A stretch of 64,000 nt of DNA from Sycobia sp. Sy_11 (GCA_018907035.1 JACCIC010000178.1:620001-684000), one strand, 5' to 3'; counted from the first letter of the stretch, positions 19,597 through 31,260 are shown. The notes: generated by a model not told the origin, from the sequence alone. Program-made: numbers and translations.

Positions 19597-19849
19597 TCAA
19601 CTTTTAAAACTATAATGTTCGGTATATTTATTATATGCTATATTTATAGCAGAAGAGTCAAACCCTTTTCTATATCTACCATAATTTATGTTTTGATCTT
19701 TATCAACGACTATAAAATTATGCTTACCATCATTCCAACAAGTAGAGCGTATTTTTTTAAATTTATTAAAAGACATATCTGAATTTACATGATCGAGATA
19801 TATGTGTTTTAAATTAACCTCATCTTGTCGAAACAGTATAAGTAAATTA
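19597..19849 (-). pseudogene. Packaging ATPase, C-terminal third only
   Basis: Carries FRQDEVNLKHIYLDHVNSDM through NYGRYRKGFD but no Walker motifs. The upstream side is joined to polymerase B sequence in a new frame context, so no ATPase could be made from here. Confidence 0.7.
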
Positions 19850-19854
19850 GTAAA

Positions 19855-20400
19855 TCAATTTTTAATCCACACATAGTGGTAACGAGCTGGAGGATCTTCA
19901 TTATTATTTACACTTTCTTCTTCATCAGTATAATCATCTTGTATAATTAGTAAATTCACATGCTTTTGCTTGTTTCAAGAAGTTATATAACACGGAGACA
20001 CATCAAAGGTATTTTACTTCTTCTTTTTTAACATATTTAAATTAATGGAAATATTTTGATTGTATTGTTCAAATTTAAGTATATCTTTTGTCTTCATCGG
20101 AAAGGCAATATCCTTAAAATTAAGCATATGTTCATACTGCTTATATGCGGAAACCCGATTACTATTCACTTGAACTGGATATAAGGTAGACAAAATTGCC
20201 CATTAAAAAACATTGGTCATCGTTATTTTTTATATTAACACATGCATGTTTTTTTTCAATTACTTCAGGTATGGCTATGTATGAACTACCATTTATTGGG
20301 TTAAATTTAGATATATTTATTGCTAAATTAATAATTGAATGCAACGTCCAGCCAGAATCCCTCTCTTGAAACTCATCCATATCACGCTGGATCACAACTA
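19855..20400 (-). pseudogene. Polinton protein-primed DNA polymerase B, N-terminal fragment
   Basis: Reads IQRDMDEFQERDSGWTLHSI near 20395, then NPINGSSYIAIPEV and HACVNIKNNDDQCF. After a frame change come WAILSTLYPVQVN, FPMKTKDILKFE and FDVSPCYITS, ending in PPARYHYVWIKN at 19855. I recognise this as the region preceding the zinc-finger and polymerase domains of insect Polinton polB. The exonuclease and polymerase catalytic motifs are absent. Stops and frame changes occur near 20190, 20035 and 19980. The right edge (about 20400) is cut by gypsy gag sequence. Confidence 0.65.
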
Positions 20401-23400
20401 TATTCCACCTCCGTCACCCGAAGACTGTGTAATGCCCGAAGTGGTTTTCCATGCGGCAGACACATCTCCGACGCGCCCGAAGCCAAAGATCGCGGCCGTG
20501 GACGCGAAGCCGCCAGATTTCAGAGCTTTAGTACGAGAAGTCTTGCAAGAGGCGGGCTTTAGAGCCACCTCTCCTGATTTAGAAGCACCAGGTGTCGTAG
20601 CTGTTATGACGAAGAGGAGCAGTCGCGACTCACGCCCAGGTCGTCGCATACAGGAAAGAACAGAATGTCGACTCCGCCTAAGTCAGAGAAAAAGACTCTC
20701 TTAAGGGAAATCTCGTACGCAAGCCCCTCAGCCACAAGAATAAAGATCGGATGGTAGGTCCTGATGCACGGTTCCTGTGTTGGGTCTGTGGTTGGCCAGG
20801 CTACACTTTACGCAGTTGTCCCGCGTGTTCGGGAAATGCGAAAAAGAGCGAGTAATTGAGGTCAAACACCGTTCTACGCTCCGAGAGACGTTTGAAAATT
20901 AGCAGGCAGCTGCGAAGATATCGGGTAATGATGATTGGACCCTCCTGATTATAAAGGAGGAGCATCACGACCGTGACTCCGTTGACTCCACCACAAATGT
21001 CGACCCCGATCGGTATTCCCGATGGTGGATACAGGTGGGCATAGGCGAGTTCCGTATACATACACTGCTCGATACGTGGGCTGCTCACACAGCTTTCGAA
21101 GTAGTCGGCTTGCAGATAATATCTACCCTCGATCGTTTAATTCGACCTTTGCCGGATCTGGCGCTCAACTCGTCACGGGAAAAATTAAACTAATAGTAGG
21201 CCAAGTGGCACTTCCGTTTGCAATTACAGACGTCGAAATAGAGTTAGACTAATTTTCATTTCCGACATGGAAAATGACTATCTGCTCAGTATAGACTTCT
21301 ACAACGCGAAAATACCATGTCGATAGAGCGTGCAGCGGATTTAGTTCCGCTACAAGTTTGCACCGTCTCGGGTAGTATTCGCTTGCTTCTATACGCTTAG
21401 CTGATATTGACGATAGTCAACGTCGAGCCCTCGAGGAACTCCTCGATCGGATACTACCTTCGGCTAAACAACCTGGGGGGTGTACATATCTGACCAACCA
21501 CGTGATCCATGTCGGCAATGCTAAGCCGATTAGGCAGCATTATTTTCCGGTCTCTCAGAAGATAGATGCATGCTCAAGTGCAGAAAATGGTCGGCCAAGG
21601 CGTGATTCGTCGATCGACCAGCGAATGGTCTAGTCCCTTCATAATGTTTCGCAAGAGCGACGGGAGCTACCGATTCTGCGTGGACTATCGCAAATTGAAC
21701 TCCGTGTCCAAGGTCAGCGCATATCCGCTCCCGTACATGGACGTAATCTTACGCAAATTGAGAAATGCGCGATATATCTGCACACTGGACCTCTCCAGCG
21801 CCTACCACCAGGTTCCTCTTCGGAAGGAATTCCAGCACATCTCTGCCTTCACGGACCCAGGCATGAGGCTGTTCGAATGCACCCGCATGTCGTATGGAGT
21901 CGCCGGTGGGCCTGCAACCTTTCAGCAGTTAAGGGACCAGCCGAGCGGCCCGGAAATGGAAACGGTAGCCTTCACCTACCTCGATGATCATCGCTACGTA
22001 GTGCTTTAACGAGCACCTCAGGTAGATCGAGCGCATTCTGCGACGAATTTCCGATGCTAGCCAAAGTATTAATAGGCAGAAGAATAAATTAAAAATTGCA
22101 CAGGTACGGTTTCTCGGCGTCATCGCGGATCGTGTTGGTTTTCGAGCCCATCCGGATAAATTGCATTAATTTTAACTTACGCTGCACCAATGAGCTTGAA
22201 ACAGCTCCGTAGGTTTCTAGGCCTTGCGTTTTGGTATCGCAAATTCTTGGAGAACTTTGCAACGTTTGCTGAGCCTCTCACCCTATTGATCATGAAGAAC
22301 ATCAAGTATCATTGGGAAGAAGAGCAGCAGCAAGCCTTTGAGCAAATCCGACCACTCGTCGCATCTGCATCAGTCCTCTCTGGACCATCGTTTGGGGAAA
22401 CGTTCGTCATACAGACGGACGCCAGCGACTCGGGACAAGGCGCCGTGCTCACAAAAACAGTTGATGGCGTGGAGCATGTGCTTTTCTACGCTAGTCGCAC
22501 GATAACTGCGGCTGAGCTTAATTATTCGGTCACCGAACGTGAGTGCCTCGCCGTGTTATGGGCTGTACGTAAATTTCGCCCGTACTTGGAGGACTACCAC
22601 TTTCCGATGATCACTGATAACAGCAGCTTTTGTTGGCTGCAATCATTGCGTAACCCCACGGATAGGCTCGCCCATTGGGCCTTGGAACTACAAGGATATG
22701 ACTATGAAGTCGTCCACCGGAAAGGTACCTTGAATTGCGTACCAGATGCCCTCTCCCCTTTGTAGGAAGACGAGCCAACCTGAGAAATCACCTCCCTCGG
22801 CATCACTCTCGCTCATGTGCAAGATTCCTACTATTCACGTCTTCGTAAGAAAGTGGTGAGCGATCCGACCGAGCATCCATGGTGGAAAGTCGTCGGGCAA
22901 AGACTGTTCTACTATCGTCCCTATCCTGACATCGAAGATCTAGTAGATGACCAGGATGCGTGGAAGCTAGTCGTACCTAAAGAAGATTGTTGAATCGTTC
23001 TTCATAAATGTCATGAGAAGCCCATAGCTGGCCATTTTGGACGCCAGAAGACGTATGACCGTATCGCACGATCATACTATTGACCCTCGTTGCATAAGAT
23101 GCGACACAGTTTGTACGTGACTGCACCGTGTGCCAAAATTGTAAGGTACAGCAGGCTGCACCAGCTGGCCTGGTGGGCCATCGAACGGTCACCCGCCCTG
23201 GGGCAGTAGTAGCTGGAGACGTGATGGGTCCGTTTCCACGATCTACCCGAGGACAGGAATACTAATTCGTCTTAATGGATCTATTCACTCGCTGGGTAGA
23301 GTGTATCATTATTCGGAAGGCGAATGCGCAAACAATTCGCCACGAGTTGAAAGATCGCATATTTTTACGCTTTGGTACGCCTAAGGGGTTCCTATCCACC

Positions 23401-23500
23401 ATAGTTGTTTCACTTCTAGAAGCCGAGAGAAATATCGCTGTACTTTTTGTAAGTATAAAAGCACCACGAACAGCGCAAAGGGTCTCGATTAAACCTCATC
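20401..23500 (+). pseudogene. Ty3/gypsy gag-pol, degenerate but long
   Basis: Parts in order: a gag remnant (20401-20704) and a CCHC-like knuckle CWVCGWPGYTLRSCP near 20780, where the histidine is tyrosine. A protease trace follows near 21065 (LLDTWAAHTAF, with DTW where DTG is expected). Reverse transcriptase is at 21566-22009, with VIRRSTSEWSSPF, FCVDYRKLN and an intact YLDD; RNase H at 22190-22765 has TDASDSG, ERECLAVLWAV and ITDN intact. An integrase zinc-binding region (22990-23160) and catalytic-core start (MDLFTRWVE..., 23275) follow, fading by about 23450. Frame breaks occur between most domains. It is the same family group as 1-1600 but better preserved. No LTR is seen directly at either end. 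Confidence 0.85.
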
Positions 23501-23509
23501 TTGAGTGCT

Positions 23510-24430
23510 AAGAATTCTTCTTTGGCTGAAGAAGGTCTCGAAATTACTGATTGATAAACAAACTGTTCTTCGTAATCAATGAAGGATTTATTCGAGAACG
23601 GTGTCGTGCTCCATCGATCTGAATAGGTAGTAATCAGAAGGCGCTATGTGTGGCGAGTACGCTGAGTGCGGCAACACTTACCATTCAAGCTCCAATACGG
23701 TGTTTTTTACGATTTTTGCAACATGTGGCTGAGCGTTGTCATGTAAGAGAACGATTTTGCGCTCATTGCTCGCAATTGCTGATATATGTTCGCTCAATTC
23801 CTGTTACAAATCATTCGGTTGGCATTTGTAGACCTCGGCGGTGACACTTTTATTCAATTAAAGCAGCTCATAGTACAGGTCCACCTGTAGGTCCCACCAA
23901 ACGCATAGCAATATCTTTTCGCCGTGAATATTCGGTTTTGATTGTTTTGACAGTTGGCCTGGGCCCACTTTCTGCGCTTAGGATTGTCATAGTAGATCCA
24001 TTTTTCACGATCAGTCACAATTCCCCATAAAAAACTCTTCTTTTTTGCCTGGCAAACAAAAACAGTACGATGTTGTATTGATTAATAATGGCACTTTCGG
24101 TCAAATCGTGTGGCATTCATTTTCCTTCTTTACGAATCTTTCTCAACGCATGCATTTTCTCAACGCAACCGTTTTCCAACTGCACTATCACCCACTCCTA
24201 AGTTATTAGTGAGTTCTTTCTTCGTTTGAGCTGAGTTTTTGTGCAATAATGCTTGTAATTCACTATCTTCAAACTTTTTCGGTTCTCCAGAATGTTCTTT
24301 GTCATTAACATCAGTATCTCTAACTCTAAAGCGCTGAAACCAGTCCTTATATGTAAGCGATGCAGCTTGTACGCCATAACATTCTTGAAGCAATTGATAA
24401 GTTTGTGCTATACTTTTTTAGAAATTAAAA
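23510..24430 (-). pseudogene. mariner transposase, degenerate (copy 2)
   Basis: Minus-strand frames: the N-terminal helix-turn-helix at 24393-24160 (LTYKDWFQRFRVRDTDVNDK, then QTKKELTNNLGVG), EKWIYYDNPKRRKW near 23990, and the catalytic tail near 23560-23720. Many frame changes and stops. The segment 23950-24150 is close in sequence to 46800-47010, so both derive from one mariner family that differs from the copies at 7714 and 54786. Confidence 0.75.
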
Positions 24431-24887
24431 TAATACAAAAGGATATGTCGAAAAAACTTTTGATCACGATTCAATTTTCACTGATAAACAAATTACGCCT
24501 GTTAACTGAATTTTATTGGGAAATGATAAAACTAAAAAACAAGTAGTAAATCAGACACATCTGATTTTTCGTACTACTTATATCGCCATCTAAACATGAA
24601 GATCGAAAAGTACTGTATTTGCTACAACTTCGCCATGAAAACAAACAAAAATTATATTAAATGTACAAGTAACTGTCCAGCAACCGTCAAAATTGGTGTC
24701 ACCAATAGATCCCGAAAAAAATGTAAGACCTCATATGTAAAATTTGTAGATTATGAATCTGTCAAGAACTTTACAGCACTATATTTTACAATTTCATTAG
24801 GTGTAGTTTATTTTATCGACCAAAATCGTGGCAAGTTTCCAGCCAAACAAATGTAAGCACTGATTCTTTTCTTTAATATAAGGAAAT
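24431..24887. other. Spacer, nothing recognisable
   Basis: A plus-strand open frame at 24596-24856 gives a cysteine- and lysine-containing 86-residue sequence that I do not recognise; probably chance. Confidence 0.4.
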
Positions 24888-25700
24888 ATGCAGACTGAGG
24901 CCTACCGTTTGTTTCCGGAAACTTACGGGGTGGAATGTATTGATGAATCACCTGTTTTGAGAAAAACAAATTCAAGAAGAACTTGTTGCATCATTGGAGG
25001 ACAAGCAACAAGCAGTTTCACTGCGCCGAAAGACATTGCGATTCATTCAAAGGGTTGTCGTACGAACTGGGTGTCGTATAAATGGAATCTGAGAGAACTC
25101 AAACGGCAATTTTATATGTTTGAATATTGTTGCACATGTATAAAAATACATCATTTTTGCATCATCTTATCACTAGTGATAAACATGATAATGCTAAATG
25201 CAGAAAATCGTATACAAAGCCCGGCGAACCAACTCCAGTGACGCGAAAATGAAATATTCACGTCAATAAATATGCTCTGTATATTTCTGTATATCAAAAC
25301 TGTATCGTATACTGCGAATTGCTTCCGAGTGATCGAACCATCAAAGGACCATCAAACAACTTATTCGGTTGAAGTAAACATTTCAGAAAAAACGGCCAGA
25401 GTATGAGTCCATCATTTTTCATCACGATACCACTTGGTCACATGTTGCGGTTTCGATAAAAAATTATTTGATGAATAGTGAATAGAAATTTCCATCTGGG
25501 CATCATCTAACTACTATTTGTTTCGATACAGAATTCGCTTCACTTTAGTAGAGACAATTGATAATTGTCTGCATACGCATCTGAGCTCGAAAGACCAGAA
25601 ATTTTTTTTATCCGCAAATCAAAAATTGCTAGAAAAATAGGAAGAAGTTTTAGCTTACAAAGGGTGATACTTTGAATAAAATATATTTAACTATTTTTTC
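24888..25700 (+). pseudogene. mariner-like transposase, strongly degenerate (copy 3)
   Basis: Plus-strand traces in several frames: AYRLFPETYGVE (N-terminal helix region), a QEELVASLEDKQQAVSLRRK-like segment, NWVSYKWNLRELKRQFYMFE (linker), and HHDTTWSHVAVSIKNYL (catalytic HDN region) near 25420. The third catalytic segment has decayed to GHHLTTICFD. Not functional. Confidence 0.6.
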
Positions 25701-25750
25701 ATATAAAACCTCACATTAGAAAAATGCTGGAAACTTACTATATATTATAT

Positions 25751-26236
25751 ATTGTGACGGGAATCGCGAATGCCCCCTACGTTTGCTGTCTACACAGTTA
25801 TGTTACAGGCCAGTGATAATACCACTAACAAGGAGGCAAGTAAGGGAGAGAATGAAAGAGAGGAAGGAGGGCTTGACATCGTGCGTGCAGTAGTATCATC
25901 CTTGCTGACGAGAGAGTTATAATCGGCGTGACTGGCAGCTACCGAACGAAAATTTCTTTTTGCCACACTGAGGTTCTTTTTCCTGGTCGTGTTACACTAG
26001 GGTGATCCTGTCCCGGACTAGCGTTTCGTGTTCGGACAACTCGACACCTGTCAATGCCACCTCCACAATCAGTGCGGATCAGCCACAGCCTCGTGAGGGT
26101 ATCTCGGCGGACGAACTGCTAGTCTCCGCGACCTCTAGAGCCGCCTGCCACACCTCTACTGTCAACCGTTGACACTCCTCGTGATCGACATGCGGACCAA
26201 CCATCTCTGTCATAGATTCTGTAAGTAGAAATCTGA

Positions 26237-26288
<52 letters not shown>

Positions 26289-26526
26289 AACCCGCCTTCG
26301 CTCCCACCGTCTCCGCAACGGTCCTCGGCTTGTGCTTTACTCATATAATTTTATTTTGTCAATATCTAACGTATCTTTTATTCAAATAGACGCTTTCTCT
26401 TTAAGTGTTTGGATTATTTCACCGTTCTACCACGCCTTCAGTGTGTGCGATATTTCGCCTCTTGCGGACCGCTCTTCTTCTTCTCAGGAATTCTCTCGGG
26501 ACTCGGACCAAAACTGAGCACTCTTT
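25751..26526 (+). mobile_element. LTR-like sequence, family uncertain
   Basis: Begins TGTGACGGGAATCGCGAATG after a TATATATTATATAT flank, the usual start of insect gypsy/BEL LTRs. A similar flank and TGTGAC start recurs at 31082. It contains a (CT)n run. No matching second copy or CA end was found in the window, so the right limit is simply where the next LTR begins. Confidence 0.35.
26241..26285. repeat. (CT)n microsatellite
   Basis: Uninterrupted CT run of about 45 bases. Confidence 0.9.
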
Positions 26527-26634
26527 TGTAACGGCCGCATTCATTGTACTCATATTCTAGGCGGACGCACATACGGTTACACAGCGTAAAACGCGATTTC
26601 GGGATCGCACAGATTTTTATAGAAATATATATAC

Positions 26635-26670
<36 letters not shown>

Positions 26671-27824
26671 CATATATATTATATATGCGACGATCAGTCT
26701 ATTTTCACGATACAGCCCAATACGCGTTAAACTATATTTTGAAATAATTAAAGTTTCAAATTAAAATAATCGGGCAATACTCCCGATAAGCAGTCAAACG
26801 CGCAATTATCAAAACAATATAATTGCGAATATTAAATATACCTGCTTCGCGAACGTAGGCTAAGAGAGAGCAGAGGGGAACTCACGCGCGTCGCGAGAGG
26901 GGTGCCGCAGAGGTGCGGCAGCCAGCGTGAAAATGATGCCCCGCGCTCGCCGTGCTTACGAACTGGATGGGCAGTGAACGCCTTATTTGCTATATTTTAA
27001 GCGCCCCATTTTCTATTAAATAATATAGAAGTATTGTTATTGACACTTTTATGATATTTAATATATAGCAGGCATATATCAACATATTTGCAAAAACATA
27101 TTATAATAAATACACGAATAATTAAACATGAGGGAACATCCTAAAGGATAAAAAGATATAATTAAATAACATAATGATTATTGTCATTATAATTGGTTAT
27201 AATAATTATCGTGGCTATTATTATTATAACCAAATTTTATCTAGAAACTGTACTAAGTTATTATGCTGTCATTATATTAAATAAAAATTAATCCAAGAGA
27301 AAAATATATGATTAATTATTGCCAATAGAATCGTAATTGCTGGGCGCAATTATAATAATAATTATTATAATTAAATAGTCAGGGTTGGAAAAAATTGAAT
27401 ACTTAAGTAATTATTATTTGATTCGTATTATAACTTGTTATAATAGTTGTTATTGTTGATTTTTATGATAGTTATTATTATTGTAGTTATTATTATTTTG
27501 TAATAATAATAATTATTATCGTTAATTTGTTATAATAATCATTATCATTAGAAGTGTTATAATAACTAAATATTATTTAAATATGAGCGAAATAAATTAT
27601 GAATAACAGCAGCAGAATTATTATAATATAATTTATATTATAGAACACGAGCGTTGCCAAAGACGTAAATGTCAACTAATTATTATTATCACAATTATTA
27701 TTATTATAAAAATTTGTTATAATAATTTTTATTATTATTGTAATAAATAAATATCCGAGATAACTAAATTACGCCAAAATAATTTTAAGAATACGAGCAT
27801 CCTGAAGGGCAAATGCGCAAATTA

Positions 27825-27851
27825 GCATTATAATTATGATAATTATAATGC
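27825..27851. repeat. Perfect 13-bp palindromic hairpin in LTR copy A
   Basis: GCATTATAATTAT, one spacer base, then its exact complement. One of many AT-rich hairpins in this LTR. Confidence 0.8.
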
Positions 27852-27909
27852 CATTATTATTACTTTATTGATGCAAAATGATTATACATAATCGGGCGGC
27901 TCGATACGA

Positions 27910-27980
27910 AATTAGTCGAACGGTGCCGTAAACACCCAATCGACTAATTTTCCATGTTTAAAAGGGCGAGTTTTCCGCCC
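27910..27980 (+). promoter_or_regulatory. LTR core promoter: inverted repeat, TATA-like box, hairpin
   Basis: AAATTAGTCG and CGACTAATTT form a 10-bp inverted repeat with a 21-base loop just upstream of TTTAAAAGGGCG. This is followed at once by a GGGCG...CGCCC hairpin. Copy B has the identical inverted repeat (59880-59920) and TATAAAAGGGCG. Confidence 0.5.
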
Positions 27981-28129
27981 CAAAAGCAATTCTTTTCGCA
28001 ATACGGATGAAAGAAGGTCCCTCGAGCTATCCTGCCTCCAGAACTCCAGTAAATACTGCCTGTCCGAAAATAATAGAGCTATCCCGACTCCAGAGCTCTA
28101 GTAATCCTACCTGTCCTGAATTGTAGAGT

Positions 28130-28360
28130 CGCGATCCTGGTTGCGTGGCACTCCATTAAAGACCAGCGGCTTCACTAAAACTTCCCTCTTTTTTCTGGTG
28201 AGACTTGATCCTAGTTGCGCGGCGTTTCTTTAAAGACCAGCGGCCTTATTATTCCTCAAGAGACTTGATCCTGGGTGCACGGCGCTCCGTGAAAGCTCAG
28301 TGGTCTCATTCCTAGCCCCGAACAAAGTAGTGATCCTGAGTGCACGAGCTCTGACGTATT
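28130..28360 (+). repeat. Tandem motif array inside the long LTR
   Basis: Four degenerate units of about 60-75 bp, each with GATCCTNGNTGC, then CGGCGCTCC and TTAAAGACCAGCGG. The same array is at about 60055-60290 in copy B, so it is a fixed feature of the LTR family. Confidence 0.65.
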
Positions 28361-28838
28361 TTAGGGCTTGCGCAAAGAACTTGGTCATGTGTTGAGCGAC
28401 CTAGGGCAGAGGCGTGTTGAGCCGCAGCCACGAAGTAGCAAGCACCAAGTAACGATGAGATAACTTATTAAAGACCAGCAGGCTTCGTTCGTGCTCCACA
28501 CCCCCCTCCCCCCAAACTCCAGTAAGTGTGTTTAAACACATATATAGTGCGTGAGATTAGTATATTAAGTGCGTTTCAATTTGAGTTGTAAATATCGTGT
28601 AAAATAAGTGGCGTACAAAAAATCATAGGTAATAAGATAGTGTAATAAGATATAGTATAAGGTCTAATATAAAATTCTATCTTGTGTGTTACAGATAGCA
28701 GAGCCCGAAGCCAAAGCCTTTTCTCTATGTAATAATTTGTATAAGTCTTATTCTAATAAATTTTTGTTATTTTTATATAAACATAATTGCGTAAACCGTG
28801 GTTTTTCTCCCAATCTTCTATAAAAGTTCCTTTCATTT

Positions 28839-29122
28839 CCTAATTTTCACTTCGTGGCTCAAACGTTGCAACAAGTCTGCATAGTATTTACCAGTGATAG
28901 TTTTCAAAATAATCAATGTATATAATACCTCTTGCATCCCAAAAAACAGTAGCCATAACCTTGTTTGCGAAAAAAATTGTTTTTGCCTTCTTTGGAGTTG
29001 AATCCCCTCGTCCAATCCACTGTTTAGACTGTTGTTTGGTTTCAGGAGTGTAGTGGTGGACCCAAGCTTCCCCAACGGATGCTTACGAATCGACGCAAAA
29101 ATTCGCTTGGATTACGCTTATA
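28839..29122 (-). pseudogene. irritans-like mariner (copy 4), C-terminal side part
   Basis: Reads, in the minus strand, WVHHYTPETKQQSKQWIGRG, then MATVFWDARGIIYIDYFE and LVATFEPR. It is interrupted at 29122 by the nested mariner; the N-terminal half continues at 30391-31071. The catalytic HDN and SD segments are missing because the copy is truncated at 28838 against the long LTR. Confidence 0.75.
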
Positions 29123-30390
29123 CGAGCGTGGATTGATAAGTTTCCGGCCTGACGAAGAGATGGTGCCACTAGGCCTACCTTAAGTTGGCGTTCTATAGTA
29201 CCATCCTTAAATAGCTTTTAGCTATAGTTTCAGACCGATCACCATGTCAGTTTAGATTTGAGAGCACGCTGAACAAGACGCCTCTGTCTTTTCGTAAAAA
29301 TGGAAAAGCTGGAAAATCGTACTGACATCAAAAGCGCCGAAGCAAATCAAAGAAAAGATAGAGTCAACACTGGGAACATCCTCCCCATCATATTCAACCG
29401 TTCAGCAGTGGGTTTCCGAATTTAAAAAGCGTCGTGTGAGCACCTCTGATGAACCTCGTTTAGGACACCCCATTGAAGTCACAACTCCAGATATGATCGA
29501 AAAAATCCATCAAATAGTGCTGAAAGACCGCATAATAAAAGTGCGTGAGATAGCTGAGACCTCTAAGATATCATATGAACGTGCACAAAATATTTTGCAC
29601 CAACATTTGTGTATGGAAAAGCTCTGTGCAAGATGGGTGCCGCGTTTGCTAACAGTCGACCGAAAATTGATTCGAAAAAACATTTCTACCGCCAATTTGG
29701 CGTTGTATAAGCGTAATCCAAGCGAATTTTTGCGTCAATTCGTAACTGTTGACGAAACTTGAGTCCACCACTAGACTCTTGAAACCAAACAACAGTCTGA
29801 ACAGTAGATTGGACCAGGGGAACCAACTTCAAAGAAGGCAAAAGCAATTTTTTCGGCGAACAAGATTATGGCTACTGTTTTTTGGGATGCAAGAGGTATT
29901 ATATACATTGATTACTTTGAAAAGAGTAAAACTATCACTGGTCAAATACTACGCAGACTTATTGCAACGTTTGAGCCACGAAATGATAATTAAACGACCT
30001 CATCTGGCGAAGAAAAAATCTTGTTTCATCACGATAACGCACCAGAGCTCACGTCAATCATTGCAATGGCTAAAATCAACGATCTGAAGTTTTAATTGAT
30101 GCCGCACTCTCCCTACTCTCCAGACCTAGCCCCAAGTGACTTTTATCTGTTTCTTAACCTCAAAAAATGTCTAGGCGGTTGGAGATTTGCGGACAATGAA
30201 GAAGTAATCGAAACTGTAAATGTGTATTTTGAGCAGCTTGACGAATCAGTCTATAGAGATAGCATTACTAGACTAGAACACCTCTATGAGAAATGTATCA
30301 GCCTTGGAGGAGATTATGTTGAAAAATAAAAAAAATTCTTAAAAATGTTGTTTTTCTTTGTCAGGCCAGAAACTCATCAATCCACCCTCG
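29123..30390 (+). mobile_element. irritans-like mariner (copy 5), full length, nested
   Basis: The element begins CGAGCGTGGATTGATAAG after TA (29121-29122) and ends with the inverted counterpart CTCATCAATCCACCCTCG before TA (30391-30392), giving a 1268-bp unit with both terminal repeats. The transposase is broken: N-terminal frame to about 29430, long frame 29436-29762 (KVREIAETSKISYERAQNIL, LCARWVPRLL, FVTVDET), then stops at the WVHH segment and more frames. The second catalytic segment is HHDNAPEH (about 30030) and the third LMPHSPYSPDLAPSDFYLF (30096-). It sits in reverse orientation inside copy 4 at a TA. Confidence 0.85.
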
Positions 30391-31071
30391 TACATCGCCA
30401 AATTGGCGATAAAAATTTTCTTATTCAACGGTTACGAATCGACGCAAAAATTCGCTTGGATTACGCTTATACAACGCCGAATTGGCGGTAGAAATGTTCT
30501 TTCGATTAAATTTTTGGTTGACTGTTAGCAAACGCGGTACCCATCTTCAACAGAGCTTTTCCATATACAAATGTTAGTGAAAAATATTTTGTATACTTTC
30601 ATATGATATCTTACAGGTCTCAGCTATCTTACGCACTTTTAATCTGAGGTCTTTCAGCACTATTTAATGGGCTTTTACGATCATATCTCGAGTTATGACT
30701 TCAATGCAACGTCCTGAGCGAGGCTCATCAGAGGTGCTCACATGACCCTTTTTAAACACGAAAACCCACTAATTAACGGTTGAATATGATGGGGAGGATG
30801 TCCCCAGTATTGAGTCCATCTCTTCTTTAATTTTCTTCGGCGTTAACCCCTTCAAATAAAAGTTTTTGATGACAGCACGATTTTCCAGCTTTTCCATTTT
30901 TACGAAAAATACAGAGGCGTCTTGTTCAGCGTGCTGTCAAACCTAAACTAACATGGCGATCAGACTTAAACTATAGCTACAAGCTATCTAAGGATGGTAC
31001 TATAGAACGCCAACTTAAGGTAGGCCTAGTCGCTCCATCCATTGGTCAGGCCGGAAATTTATCAATCTACC
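30391..31071 (-). pseudogene. irritans-like mariner (copy 4), N-terminal side part
   Basis: Minus-strand N-terminal half: MEKLENRAVIKN near 30900, then SSPSYSTV, STSDEPRSGR, KVRKIAETCKISY and RWVPRLLTV, with scattered stops. Its 5' terminal repeat is at about 31045-31071. Near 30391-30500 the segment encoding KRNPSEFLRRFVTV is duplicated, so a short tandem duplication preceded or accompanied the nested insertion. Confidence 0.75.
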
Positions 31072-31081
31072 CTATTCTATA

Positions 31082-31260
31082 TATTGTGACCGGTCAAACT
31101 GCCGGTTCGCGGTGAAAACCGAGTATTCAAGCGTGAGAGCGAAAATGCGCCAAGCGCGAGCCCCGAGAGCGCACAACCATCTTGAAGGAAGGGGAAACTG
31201 AAGAGGAAGACCTTCTTCCCCCCCAGTTACCGAAGGATGTGGTCATAACGATAATTATAC
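31082..31260. mobile_element. LTR-like fragment
   Basis: Starts TGTGACCGGTCAAACTGCCG after CTATATAT, in the manner of the block at 25751. It passes into minus-strand BEL reverse transcriptase at about 31260. Truncated; family not determined. Confidence 0.35.

Larger units (their letters stand above)
17455..19849 (-). repeat. Right arm of the 2.4 kb inverted duplication
   Basis: Mirror of 13714-16105. The outer edge at 19849 cuts the ATPase after its conserved LLILFRQDE segment, and the neighbouring DNA (19855-20400) is polymerase B sequence rather than the rest of the ATPase. The right arm is therefore the derived copy. Confidence 0.93.
26527..28838 (+). mobile_element. Long LTR (copy A), 2.3 kb
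   Basis: The 5' end TGTAACG at 26527 is the exact complement of the CGTTACA end of copy B at 60695, so these are the LTR termini. The two copies align through: a (TA)n-bearing 5' part, TCGGGCAATACTCCCGAT-type stem, GAACTCACGCGCGT, a 700-bp run of TTATAATAAT-type palindromes, the inverted repeat AAATTAGTCG/CGACTAATTT (27910-27950), a TTAAAAGGGCG promoter, a tandem motif region and the terminal T-rich stretch. Copy A stops at about 28838 where a mariner begins, a few dozen bases before the LTR end. No internal gypsy genes follow, so it is solo or truncated. Confidence 0.75.

Noticed and set aside
13714..19849. The inverted arms as Polinton terminal inverted repeats
   Set aside because: Terminal repeats should enclose the element genes; here capsid and polB sequence lie outside the arms and only Penelope sequence inside.
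24596..24856. 86-codon open frame between two mariner remnants
   Set aside because: No recognisable motif, AT-rich codon use, no context; likely chance.
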